Below are positions 1-6,272 of a stretch of 14,411 nucleotides of DNA, in pieces (the stretch's first letter is position 1; every line of letters begins with the position of its first letter). The position numbers and the translations under genes were made by a program. This DNA comes from CAZNKU01 sp964573775 (lineage in GTDB: Bacteria > Bacillota > Clostridia > Monoglobales > Firm-18), in assembly GCA_964573775.1 (NCBI GenBank), contig CAZNKU010000033.1, positions 1 through 14,411 of the forward strand. The letters run 5' to 3'. Under the pieces are notes generated by a model, which was not told where the DNA came from, made no database searches, and was given only the letters and a program-made list of their open reading frames with translations.

Positions 1-1188
1 GCACTTACAGATGAATATGCTAAAAAGTATGACGATGTTTCACTTACCTTTGACAAGGCATTTGTAGACAAATACACAGGTATTGAAATTTCAAACGATA
101 CTATTGTAAAAACACTTATTTCTCTTGGATTTGGTGTAGATGTAAAGGGTGATAACTTTACAGTTAAAGTGCCAAGCTGGAGAGCAACAAAGGACGTTAC
201 AATTAAGGCAGACATCATTGAAGAGATTACACGTATATATGGTTATGACAATTTTGACGTGCATACAACTGCTGTTCCTCTTTACCCTGTAAGAACTGCT
301 CAGGAAAAAGACGATGAAGAAAGAATTAAGGATATTTTGGTTAAAAGATACAATATGCACGAGCTACATTCATACATTTGGGCATACTACGATGAATACA
401 AGGCTTTGGGCATAGATATTGAAAAGAATGTAGAGCTTGTAAATGCCGCAAACCCTAATATCCGCACAATACGTAATTCTATTATTCCTACACAGCTTTG
501 TCAGGTTAAATACAACACAAACTATGCACCAAGCTTTGGTGTGTTTGAAGTGGGCAGAGTTGTTGACGGCTTAAATGCAGACGGTATGTGCAACGAACAC
601 AAAAAGCTTGCAATTACACTGTTTGACAAAACATGTGATATGGAAAAGCTTTACTTTAAGCTACGTGACATTATTGCAACTTTTGCAGACGACATTAAGC
701 ATTTGCCACTTACATTTGAAAAGGCGGAGGCAGTACATTCATACCAGCATCCGAAAAACCTTAACAAAATTTACTGCGGTGGTGTGCTTATTGGTGAAAT
801 GGGTATTGTAAATTCAGTAGTTTCCAAGAAAATTGACAAAAAGGCAAATATTGTTTTTGCGGAAATTGATGTGGAAGAATTTGCAAAGATTAAAAACGCA
901 AGTATTTCATACAAGGAGCCTTCCAAGTTCCCTGAAATTGAAATTGACCTTTCATTTATGACAGAAAAGTTTGAACCTGTTGCAAAGGCAATTGAAAATA
1001 CAAAGTGCGAGCTTATAAAATCTGTAAGTGTAACGGATATTTATGCTGATGAAAACGGAAAGTCCATTACAACAAAAATTGTTTTCTCACATCCTGAGAG
1101 AACTCTTACAAAGGAAGAGGTTTTGAAGGTGACTGATTCTATAATTGCAGAGCTTGCAACACAAAATATTAACCTTAAAGATGCATAA
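1..1188 (+). CDS. pheT: Phenylalanyl-tRNA synthetase beta subunit, 3' part (5' end outside window)
   Basis: The frame is open from base 1 to TAA at 1186-1188, giving 395 residues of the C-terminal half of PheT. PheT pairs with PheS in the cytoplasmic (alpha-beta)2 enzyme that charges tRNA-Phe. The first ~80 residues look like the end of the B5 domain (IEEITRIYGYDNF near residues 71-83). A central catalytic-like domain follows. The last ~95 residues are the ferredoxin-fold anticodon-binding domain, opening with SKFPEIEIDLSF and ending just before the stop, so the C terminus is complete. An internal ATG at 169 could be mistaken for the start, but the upstream 56 codons carry B5 sequence, so it is not. 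The gene ends 4 bases before a strong terminator. Its promoter and any T-box leader lie outside the window. Confidence 0.95.
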   Translation, partial: ALTDEYAKKYDDVSLTFDKAFVDKYTGIEISNDTIVKTLISLGFGVDVKGDNFTVKVPSWRATKDVTIKADIIEEITRIYGYDNFDVHTTAVPLYPVRTAQEKDDEERIKDILVKRYNMHELHSYIWAYYDEYKALGIDIEKNVELVNAANPNIRTIRNSIIPTQLCQVKYNTNYAPSFGVFEVGRVVDGLNADGMCNEHKKLAITLFDKTCDMEKLYFKLRDIIATFADDIKHLPLTFEKAEAVHSYQHPKNLNKIYCGGVLIGEMGIVNSVVSKKIDKKANIVFAEIDVEEFAKIKNASISYKEPSKFPEIEIDLSFMTEKFEPVAKAIENTKCELIKSVSVTDIYADENGKSITTKIVFSHPERTLTKEEVLKVTDSIIAELATQNINLKDA

Positions 1189-1191
1189 TCT

Positions 1192-1217
1192 AAAAGCAGG
1201 GGAAACCCTGCTTTTTT
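1192..1217. terminator. Bidirectional intrinsic terminator between pheT and the first 45-aa ORF
   Basis: AGCAGGG (1195-1201), loop GAAA, CCCTGCT (1206-1212), then T at 1212-1217. The mirror A-run at 1192-1195 lets it also end minus-strand transcription from the small ORF whose stop codon is at 1217-1219. Confidence 0.9.
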
Positions 1218-1354
1218 CAGTCTATTCTGTTTATGTATATTTCCTCAGTTTCAAGCTGAATATTTTTTATCCTTTCTTTTAATATTTCAAGTTCATTCAT
1301 AATATCAGTAAGTTCGTTAAAAAGTTTTGTATACATTTCGGTAGTTACTTCCAT
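1217..1354 (-). CDS. 45-residue acidic helical protein, copy 1 (unknown function)
   Basis: The minus-strand ATG at 1354 follows a very strong Shine-Dalgarno (AAGGAGGA, 5-base gap), and the ORF ends at TGA 1217. The product starts MEVTTEMYTK and ends IYINRID. It is rich in Glu, Leu and Ile with hydrophobic spacing that suggests one long amphipathic helix or short coiled coil (about residues 8-42). It has no cysteines, no signal peptide and no membrane segment. I do not recognise the family. The same ORF is repeated with no visible base change at 5789-5926. It lies directly after the terminator of a structured RNA with no second promoter seen, so it is probably translated from read-through of that terminator. 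It may bind or regulate the RNA; that is inference. Exact duplication plus an ideal ribosome site support it as a real gene despite its size. Confidence 0.7.
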   Translation of the reverse strand: MEVTTEMYTKLFNELTDIMNELEILKERIKNIQLETEEIYINRID

Positions 1355-1374
1355 AAAAATTCCTCCTTAAAATT

Positions 1375-1401
1375 AAAAAAGCGCCGACTTAAAGCCGACG
1401 C
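1375..1401 (-). terminator. Terminator/attenuator ending RNA copy 1, upstream of the 45-aa ORF
   Basis: As minus-strand RNA: GCGUCGGC, loop UUUAA, GUCGGCGC, then six U. Two of the eight pairs are G-U; read on the plus strand they would be A-C mismatches, so the hairpin is built for the minus strand. It ends about 20 bases before the ATG at 1354, just ahead of the Shine-Dalgarno. Confidence 0.85.
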
Positions 1402-1551
1402 AAAAACGCAAGCTTATAATATCAATGCGACTTGATATAACTCAGCCAAATTAAATAATTGCACCAGAGTTAAGAGCTTGCATTTTTAACTATGCAACCT
1501 CTGGCATTCAATATTTAATTTGGCAATACATTTTTTGATATATCAAGTCGC
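1375..1551 (-). ncRNA. Structured hypervariable RNA, copy 1
   Basis: Predicted transcript from 1551 (7 bases after a -10 box) to the U-run at 1380-1375. Nested helices, in window coordinates: P1 1427-1439 with 1539-1551 (13 bp); P2 1445-1457 with 1512-1524 (13 bp); P3 1464-1469 with 1499-1504; P4 1478-1483 with 1492-1497, loop AGUUAAAA. A linker (1402-1426) leads to the terminator. The linker segment 1402-1414 can instead pair with 1475-1487 (13 bp, one G-U), which would open P4. Copy 2 keeps every helix with different bases. No known RNA family was recognised. The 5' end falling exactly on the first G of P1 (GCGAC) supports the promoter and strand. Confidence 0.75.
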
Positions 1552-1557
1552 AAAATT

Positions 1558-1586
1558 ATTATATCAAATTATTTTACAAAATTCAA
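1558..1586 (-). promoter_or_regulatory. Sigma-A promoter of RNA copy 1
   Basis: On the minus strand, TTGAAT (1586-1581), 17-base spacer, TATAAT (1563-1558). The predicted start at 1551 is the first base of helix P1. Confidence 0.8.
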
Positions 1587-1627
1587 CACTTTTTCATCGA
1601 CAAATTTTTGCATAATTTTACATTTTT

Positions 1628-1778
1628 AAAAAGATAAACGTAGTTTATCTACCATAACTATTCACTATTCACTATTCATTATTCATTATTAAATATTAAC
1701 TAAAAAACGGAAGGAGCAAGCCCCTTCCCTACTCACTATTAACTATCAACTATTAATTATTATTTATTTTAACTTTAA
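1628..1778. repeat. Intergenic palindromes and heptamer runs
   Basis: GATAAAC-GTA-GTTTATC hairpin (1633-1649), then runs of ATTCACT/ATTCATT/ATTAACT-like heptamers, then GGAAGG-AGCAAGCC-CCTTCC (1709-1728). The same pieces recur at 5605-5765, 6190-6240 and 11740-11915. No gene is seen here. Confidence 0.7.
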
Positions 1779-1807
1779 TTGACAAAACCGATGTAAAAAT
1801 GTATAAT
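1779..1807 (+). promoter_or_regulatory. Consensus promoter of the cobalamin riboswitch/ECF operon
   Basis: TTGACA (1779-1784), 17-base spacer, TATAAT (1802-1807): a perfect sigma-A consensus. The riboswitch core begins about 25 bases downstream. Confidence 0.9.
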
Positions 1808-1829
1808 AAACTGGTAATAATAAATATTG

Positions 1830-2012
1830 ACGATGTGTCTTGTATGTTGTTTGGGTATACAAGGTGAAAAGAGAATCGGGTTAGAATCCCGAACGGTAAC
1901 TGCCGCTGTATGCACCTGATGTTTTTGGAATGTTGACGAAAGTCAGTCACTGAGTAATTGGGAAGGCAATTTCAAAAAATGTTAAGGGTGTAAGTCAGAA
2001 GACCTGCATTGT
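1830..2012 (+). promoter_or_regulatory. Cobalamin (B12) riboswitch
   Basis: Class-typical elements occur in order: GGTGAAAAGAGAATC near 1863, the conserved ACGGTAACTGCCGCTGTATGC-type core near 1894-1914, a middle segment with GTCAGTCACTG near 1943, GGGAAGGC near 1960, and the B12 box AAGTCAGAAGACCTGC at 1992-2007. A terminator follows at 2036. The likely mechanism is premature termination when adenosylcobalamin or a related cobamide is bound, lowering expression of the ECF uptake operon. Outer borders are approximate. Confidence 0.93.
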
Positions 2013-2035
2013 TTTTTTAAAATTCACAGAAAAAC

Positions 2036-2071
2036 AGCTGTGGCTTTTGGTAAAAAGCCATGGCTTTTTTT
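2036..2071 (+). terminator. Riboswitch expression-platform terminator
   Basis: AGCTGTGGCTTTT (2036-2048) pairs with AAAAGCCATGGCT (2053-2065): 13 bp including two G-U pairs, loop GGTA, then a T-run to 2071. It sits about 30 bases after the B12 box and before ecfT. Confidence 0.85.
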
Positions 2072-2074
2072 AGT

Positions 2075-2185
2075 GAAGAATGAAGAGTGAAGAATTAAGG
2101 AGAGCAAGCTCCGCTTGCTTTTGAATTAAAAAATGCAAAGCATTTTAACCATAACTCTGCATTCTGCATTCTTAATTCTGCATTA
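2075..2185. repeat. Palindromic intergenic element in the ecfT leader
   Basis: Two hairpins, AGCAAGC-TCC-GCTTGCT (2103-2119) and AAAATGC-AAA-GCATTTT (around 2130-2147), are bordered by GAATGAAGAGTGAAGAATT on one side and CTGCATTCTTAATTCTGCAT on the other, which are roughly inverted copies. A part of the same element is at 8700-8745. It looks like a small dispersed repeat, not regulation specific to this operon. Confidence 0.55.
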
Positions 2186-2199
2186 AAACGAGGTTTTTT

Positions 2200-3066
2200 A
2201 TGTCAAAATTTGCTTCTTTTCATCCAATTGTAAACTTAATATATTTTGCAGTTGTAATTGTAATTTCAATGGTGGTTATGCACCCTGTTTTTGTTGCAAT
2301 ATCTGTTTTTTGCGCCTTTTTATATTCCGTTATTTTAAAGGGTTTTAGCTCTTTGAAGTTCAGCTTAGGGGTAATTGTGCCTATGGCGGTTTTGTCGGTT
2401 ATAATAAACGTACTTACCAACCGAAACGGTGTAACCTTGCTTACAACACTGCCCTTTGGTATACCTGTAAGCCGTGAGGCGCTTATAGCAGGGTTGTGCA
2501 CTGCAGGGGTTATAGCATCGGCTGTGCTTTGGTTTTTATGCTTTAACGCCGTATATACCAATGACAAGCTTGTATACATCTTTGGCAGAATAATGCCGTC
2601 ACTTTCGGTTATTCTTTCTATGGTCCTTCGGTTTGTGCCACAGTTTAAGTCACAGTTTAAAAGTACGGTTACGGCACAGCGGTGTATGGGCCGTGACATA
2701 AGCTTTGGAAGGCTTACAAAAAGGCTTAAAAACCTTGCGGTTATAATGTCTGTTATGATGGGTAAGGTTTTGGAAGGCTCAATAGATACTGCCGACAGTA
2801 TGAAGGGCAGAGGCTTTGGGCTTAAGGGGAAAACAACCTTTAATGTATACAAATTCACACTTGGGGATTTTGCAATGCTTTTGATTACAGCAGTGCTTTT
2901 GATTTATATTACATTAAACGGTGCACAGTACACATACTACCCCGCTTTTGAAATGCAGGTTGATGTGCCTGCAACATTTATTGCATTCTTTTTACTTTGC
3001 ATAATACCTGCAGTTATGGAAATATGGGAGGTTTTGAAATGGAAATACTTAATATCAAAAATCTGA
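2200..3066 (+). CDS. ecfT: ECF transporter transmembrane component EcfT (CbiQ family)
   Basis: 288 residues, ATG at 2200 after GAGG with a 6-base gap. EcfT is the membrane scaffold that couples the two ATPases to the substrate-binding S component. Several membrane segments occupy residues ~8-45, 55-75, 95-120 and 225-280. The cytoplasmic coupling helices lie around residues 150-215. The second signature appears as SMKGRGFG (the X-R-G type motif) and the first is near AQRCMGRD. Length is normal for the family (about 260-290). It is the first gene after the cobalamin riboswitch and overlaps the ATPase gene by 28 bases, so the two are translationally coupled. With its own dedicated S component next door this looks like a group I (dedicated) ECF system. 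Confidence 0.92.
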   Translation: MSKFASFHPIVNLIYFAVVIVISMVVMHPVFVAISVFCAFLYSVILKGFSSLKFSLGVIVPMAVLSVIINVLTNRNGVTLLTTLPFGIPVSREALIAGLCTAGVIASAVLWFLCFNAVYTNDKLVYIFGRIMPSLSVILSMVLRFVPQFKSQFKSTVTAQRCMGRDISFGRLTKRLKNLAVIMSVMMGKVLEGSIDTADSMKGRGFGLKGKTTFNVYKFTLGDFAMLLITAVLLIYITLNGAQYTYYPAFEMQVDVPATFIAFFLLCIIPAVMEIWEVLKWKYLISKI

Positions 3067-4646
3067 CATTTAAATATCCGCAGTCTGACCGTCAGGTGTT
3101 GCGTGACATTAACCTTACTGTGCAAAAGGGTGAATTTATAACTCTTTGCGGAAAGTCGGGGTGCGGAAAGACAACACTTTTAAGGCACATAAAGCCACCA
3201 ATTGCACCACACGGTGACCTTGGCGGAGTGGTGGAATTTTGCGGTACAGATGTTAAAAAGATTGATTTAAAAACTCAGTGCAGTGAAATTGGTTTTGTAC
3301 AGCAGAGGCCTGAAAACCAGATTGTGACAGACAAGGTGTGGCACGAGCTTGCCTTTGGTCTTGAAAATTTGGGATTTTCCACTGAGGAAATACGTGCAAG
3401 AGTTGCGGAAACTGCATCTTTTTTTGGTATACAAAATTGGTTTTACAAGGATGTAAACCAGCTTTCGGGCGGACAAAAACAGCTTTTAAACCTTGCGGCT
3501 GTAACGGTAATGCAGCCTGAGGTTATTATACTTGACGAGCCTACTGCACAGCTTGACCCTATAACTGCAGTAAACTTTTTGGAAACCGTTGCAAAAATAA
3601 ACCGTGAGCTTGGCACAACGGTTATTCTTACAGAGCACAGGCTGGAGGAGGTATTTCCTATGTCTGACCGTGTAATTGTTATGGATGACGGCAGGATTAT
3701 TGCAGACGGAAAGCCCGAAAGTATAGGTGAAGCTTTGGTGGATAATGCTATGTTTGCCGCTTTACCCACACCTGTTAGAGTGTTTTACGGAGTAAAGAGC
3801 GAGGGCAGGTGCCCTGTAACCATACGTGAGGGCAGAAAGTGGCTTGAAAATGTTGAGGTTAAAAATGAAATCTTCTTGCCTGAGGATAAGCCCGTAGGAA
3901 AAGGATATATTGAGCTTAAGGACCTTTGGTTCAGGTATCTAAAAGACAGTGAGGATATTTTAAGGGGGCTTGATGCAAAAATAGCAGAGGGCGAATTTTA
4001 CGCCATACTTGGCGGTAACGGTACGGGTAAAACCACTGCTCTTTCCGTAATTGGCGGACTTTTAAAGCCATACAGGGGCAAGGTAGTGAACGGCGGTAAA
4101 AAAATAGGCAGAATATCTGATTATAACGGCAAAATTGCAATGCTTCCACAGGACCCGCAGATGTTATTTTCAAAAACTACTGCAAGGGCAGAGCTTGAGG
4201 AAATGACGGCGGACACAAAAGAGGTGGAGGAGGCTTCAGAAAAATGCAACATCACACATATTTTAAGCAGTCATCCCTATGACCTTTCAGGCGGTGAACA
4301 GCAAAGGCTTGCACTTGCAAAGATATTGCTTTTAAAACCCGATATACTTTTACTTGACGAGCCTACAAAGGGGCTTGACAGCCATTTTAAAGGACAGTTT
4401 GCAGATATTTTGAATGTGCTTAAAAATGAGGGCAAAACTATAATTGCCGTTTCTCACGATATAGAATTTTGTGCAAAATATGCTGACCGCTGTGCAATGT
4501 TTTTTGACGGCAAGCTTATAAGTGAGGCAGGTGCAAAAAAATTCTTTGCAGGCAAAAGCTTTTACACCACTGCTGCCAACCGTATGGCAAGGGGTAAAAT
4601 ACCATGTGCGGTGCTTGAGGAGGATGTTATAAATGCAATCTTATAA
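3039..4646 (+). CDS. ECF transporter double ATPase (EcfA1-EcfA2 fusion)
   Basis: 535 residues from ATG 3039, chosen because GGGAGG lies 7 bases upstream and the protein then opens MEILNIKNLTF, typical for the family; an in-frame ATG at 2997 adds a non-homologous stretch inside ecfT. Two complete ABC domains sit in one chain. Domain 1 has Walker A GKSGCGKTT (38-46), Q-loop QQRPENQ (~88-94), signature LSGGQKQ (142-148), Walker B VIILDEP (162-168) and switch His200. Domain 2 has GGNGTGKTT (325-333), PQDPQ (~370-374), LSGGEQQR (416-423), ILLLDEP (436-442) and His473. All catalytic motifs are intact, so both sites should hydrolyse ATP. The two ECF ATPases are usually separate genes, and fusion locks them into a fixed pair. 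It overlaps the S-component gene by 14 bases. Confidence 0.93.
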   Translation: MEILNIKNLTFKYPQSDRQVLRDINLTVQKGEFITLCGKSGCGKTTLLRHIKPPIAPHGDLGGVVEFCGTDVKKIDLKTQCSEIGFVQQRPENQIVTDKVWHELAFGLENLGFSTEEIRARVAETASFFGIQNWFYKDVNQLSGGQKQLLNLAAVTVMQPEVIILDEPTAQLDPITAVNFLETVAKINRELGTTVILTEHRLEEVFPMSDRVIVMDDGRIIADGKPESIGEALVDNAMFAALPTPVRVFYGVKSEGRCPVTIREGRKWLENVEVKNEIFLPEDKPVGKGYIELKDLWFRYLKDSEDILRGLDAKIAEGEFYAILGGNGTGKTTALSVIGGLLKPYRGKVVNGGKKIGRISDYNGKIAMLPQDPQMLFSKTTARAELEEMTADTKEVEEASEKCNITHILSSHPYDLSGGEQQRLALAKILLLKPDILLLDEPTKGLDSHFKGQFADILNVLKNEGKTIIAVSHDIEFCAKYADRCAMFFDGKLISEAGAKKFFAGKSFYTTAANRMARGKIPCAVLEEDVINAIL

Positions 4647-5541
4647 AAAACCAGGTGTGTTAAATATTATTATCGGCATTGTTTTTGCTGTGCTTTTTGT
4701 AATTACACTTAAGGTATATGTGCCAAAGTACAGCGGAAATACTGCGGTTTTGGTACAGCTTGTTTCATTTGCGGAAATTTTTATTGCCCTTTTTAACCTT
4801 TTGCCCAAAAAGGTACAAAAAGTAGAAAATAAAAGAGAAGTTAAAAAGTACAGCAGATTAAGTGTTGCAATGATTATATTTTCACTTGTTCTGGTTGTGG
4901 CAACTGTGCTTGCGGGGCATTATGTGTTTAAGGGTGAAAAGTTTACCTTTATATGTCTGCTTATAATTGCAGAGCTTTTAATACCTTTCCTTTTAAGCTT
5001 TGAAAACAAAAAGCCGTCAGCACGTGAGCTTGTTATAATTGCGGTTATGTGTGCCCTTGCTGTAGCAGGCAGGTCGGTTTTTTACGCCATACCGCAGTTT
5101 AAACCAATTGGTGCAATAGTTATAGTTTCTGCCATTTGTCTTGGTGCGGAAAAGGGCTTTATTATAGGTGCGGTGTCTGCTCTTGTTTCAAATATGTTTT
5201 TCGGTCACGGAAGCTGGACAGCCTTTCAGATGCTTGGCTTTGGGCTTTTGGGACTTTTTGCAGGTGTGTTTTTTTCAAAGGGTATTCTTCCTAAAACACC
5301 ACTTGCAACAAGTATATTCGGTGCCGTTGCAACAATTATACTTTACGGCGGTGTTGTAAACTTTTCGTCACTTATTTACTATCCGCAGATAACCTGGGAT
5401 TTGGTTTACACAACCTACATTGTTTACGGTTTGCCCTTTGATTTGCTGCATGCCGTATCAACAGCATTCTTTTTGTGGTTTATTACAGAGCCTGCTGTGG
5501 AGAAGCTGGAGAGGATTAAGGTTAAGTATGGACTTTTTTAA
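4633..5541 (+). CDS. ECF transporter S component, probable cobalamin/corrinoid specificity
   Basis: 302 residues, ATG 4633 after GAGGAGG (4617-4623). An integral membrane protein with about ten hydrophobic segments. The S-component core lies in residues ~130-285, with RELVIIAVMCALAVAGR at its start and the loop motif GHGSWTAFQMLGFG near 191-204, which resembles predicted cobalamin S components (CbrT/CblT type). Residues 1-125 add about four extra membrane segments before the core, making it longer than a minimal S component (~180-200). Specificity rests mainly on the cobalamin riboswitch that controls the operon; cobinamide or another corrinoid is possible. It is the last gene of the operon. 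Confidence 0.82.
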   Translation: MQSYKKPGVLNIIIGIVFAVLFVITLKVYVPKYSGNTAVLVQLVSFAEIFIALFNLLPKKVQKVENKREVKKYSRLSVAMIIFSLVLVVATVLAGHYVFKGEKFTFICLLIIAELLIPFLLSFENKKPSARELVIIAVMCALAVAGRSVFYAIPQFKPIGAIVIVSAICLGAEKGFIIGAVSALVSNMFFGHGSWTAFQMLGFGLLGLFAGVFFSKGILPKTPLATSIFGAVATIILYGGVVNFSSLIYYPQITWDLVYTTYIVYGLPFDLLHAVSTAFFLWFITEPAVEKLERIKVKYGLF

Positions 5542-5765
5542 TTGATAATGGTTAATGGATAGTGGATAATTATTGTAGAAATGCTCTGCATTTCTTTTTA
5601 AAAAGATAAACGAAGTTTATCATCCGAAATTATCCATTATCAATTCTCAATTATCAATTAAAAAACGGAAGGAGCAAGCCCCTTCCCTACAATTACATAT
5701 TTTTAAAAGATAAACGTAGTTTATCTACCATAACTATTCACTATTCATTATTAACTATTAACTAA
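5541..5765. repeat. Two adjacent palindromic intergenic elements
   Basis: Element one (about 5541-5660) starts TTGATAATGG and ends TTATCAATT in inverted orientation. Inside are GAAATGC-TCT-GCATTTC (5579-5595) and GATAAAC-GAA-GTTTATC (5605-5621). Element two has GGAAGG-AGCAAGCC-CCTTCC (5667-5686), GATAAAC-GTA-GTTTATC (5709-5725) and heptamers. No ORF is convincing. Similarity to non-autonomous (MITE-like) elements is inference. Confidence 0.6.
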
Positions 5766-5789
5766 AAAAGCCCCTTTCGGGGCTTTTTT
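5764..5789. terminator. Bidirectional terminator between the S-component gene and 45-aa ORF copy 2
   Basis: AAAAAAGCCCC (5764-5774), short loop, GGGGCTTTTTT (5779-5789). It is symmetric and serves the ECF operon on the plus strand and the small ORF on the minus strand. Confidence 0.9.
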
Positions 5790-5926
5790 CAGTCTATTCT
5801 GTTTATGTATATTTCCTCAGTTTCAAGCTGAATATTTTTTATCCTTTCTTTTAATATTTCAAGTTCATTCATAATATCAGTAAGTTCGTTAAAAAGTTTT
5901 GTATACATTTCGGTAGTTACTTCCAT
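5789..5926 (-). CDS. 45-residue acidic helical protein, copy 2 (unknown function)
   Basis: ATG at 5926 with the AAGGAGGA ribosome site, TGA at 5789. The DNA and protein are the same as at 1217-1354, although the two RNAs just upstream share almost no interior sequence. Either the protein half is under strong constraint or the two copies have been homogenised by gene conversion that stops at the RNA. The product is a single Glu/Leu/Ile-rich helix with no export signal. It may act on the conserved parts of the RNA (GCGAC stem base, P4 loop, terminator); that is inference. No database family is recognised. Confidence 0.7.
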   Translation of the reverse strand: MEVTTEMYTKLFNELTDIMNELEILKERIKNIQLETEEIYINRID

Positions 5927-5946
5927 AAAAATTCCTCCTTAAAATT

Positions 5947-5973
5947 AAAAAAGCGCCGACTTAAAGCCGACGC
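5947..5973 (-). terminator. Terminator/attenuator ending RNA copy 2
   Basis: Same GCGUCGGC-UUUAA-GUCGGCGC hairpin and U-run as copy 1, with the same two strand-diagnostic G-U pairs. Confidence 0.85.
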
Positions 5974-6108
5974 AAAAAACACATGCTTCCGTGCGACCGG
6001 TTAAGATTTTGTACATGTATAATAACACCAAACCTTTAAGCATGCATTTTTAACAATGCATATCGTTTGATGTATTAATACATGTAATTTTTGGGTACAA
6101 CCGGTCGC
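5947..6108 (-). ncRNA. Structured hypervariable RNA, copy 2
   Basis: Predicted transcript from 6108 to the U-run near 5947. Helices in window coordinates: P1 5993-6002 with 6099-6108 (10 bp); P2 6012-6020 with 6078-6086 (9 bp); P3 6026-6033 with 6065-6072 (8 bp, one G-U that would be A-C on the plus strand); P4 6042-6048 with 6055-6061, loop GUUAAA. The linker 5975-5988 can alternatively pair with 6038-6051 (14 bp, two G-U). Only the GCGAC/GUCGC base of P1, the P4 loop region (UGCAU, GUUAAAA, UGCA) and the terminator are shared in sequence with copy 1. Confidence 0.75.
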
Positions 6109-6114
6109 AAATTT

Positions 6115-6143
6115 ATTATAACAAATTATTTTACAAAATTCAA
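6115..6143 (-). promoter_or_regulatory. Sigma-A promoter of RNA copy 2
   Basis: On the minus strand, TTGAAT (6143-6138), 17-base spacer, TATAAT (6120-6115). Start predicted at 6108, the first base of P1, the same geometry as copy 1. Confidence 0.8.
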
Positions 6144-6244
6144 CACTTTTTCATTGACAAATTTTTGCATAATTTTACATTTTTAAAAAGATAAACGTAG
6201 TTTATCTACCATAACTATTCATTATTCATTATTCATTATTAATT

Positions 6245-6272
6245 AAAAAAAGAAATCCTGATGGATTCCTTT
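6245..6272 (-). terminator. Terminator of the repressor gene
   Basis: Minus strand: AGGAATCC (6270-6263), loop ATCA, GGATTTCT (6258-6251), then a U-run from the A-tract at 6245-6250. It directly follows the stop codon at 6273-6275. Confidence 0.8.

Larger units (their letters stand above)
1214..1690. repeat. Direct repeat copy 1: RNA + 45-aa ORF unit
   Basis: This segment matches 5786-6240. The left flank (small ORF, Shine-Dalgarno, terminator) is identical as far as I can align by eye. The right flank (promoter, A/T-rich tract, GATAAAC hairpin, heptamers) differs at only a few bases. All of the 15-base length difference lies between 1402 and 1551, the variable part of the RNA. The two copies have the same orientation and flank the riboswitch and ECF operon. 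Confidence 0.85.
5786..6240. repeat. Direct repeat copy 2: RNA + 45-aa ORF unit
   Basis: Second copy of the unit at 1214-1690, in the same orientation. ORF, Shine-Dalgarno and terminator are identical. The promoter region differs at a handful of bases. The variable RNA interior is 5974-6108. Confidence 0.85.

Noticed and set aside
1427..1551. Integron attC or IS200/IS605 end hairpin
   Set aside because: The long imperfect hairpin with variable interior recalls attC, but there is no GTTRRRY core pair, no integrase, and the strong promoter plus strand-specific G-U pairs point to RNA.
1375..1551. Type III toxin-antitoxin system
   Set aside because: The order of parts is similar, but no tandem repeats make up the RNA and the ORF is only 45 residues with no ToxN-like sequence. 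Kept only as a comparison.
1650..1700. CRISPR array from the ATTCACT/ATTCATT runs
   Set aside because: Units are seven bases with no spacers of regular length and no cas genes; they are dispersed heptamer repeats.
1753..1950. 65-residue minus-strand ORF
   Set aside because: It lies antisense to the cobalamin riboswitch promoter and core, with no ribosome site; a chance frame.
2220..2858. 212-residue minus-strand ORF
   Set aside because: It is entirely antisense to ecfT, which has clear family motifs; a shadow frame.
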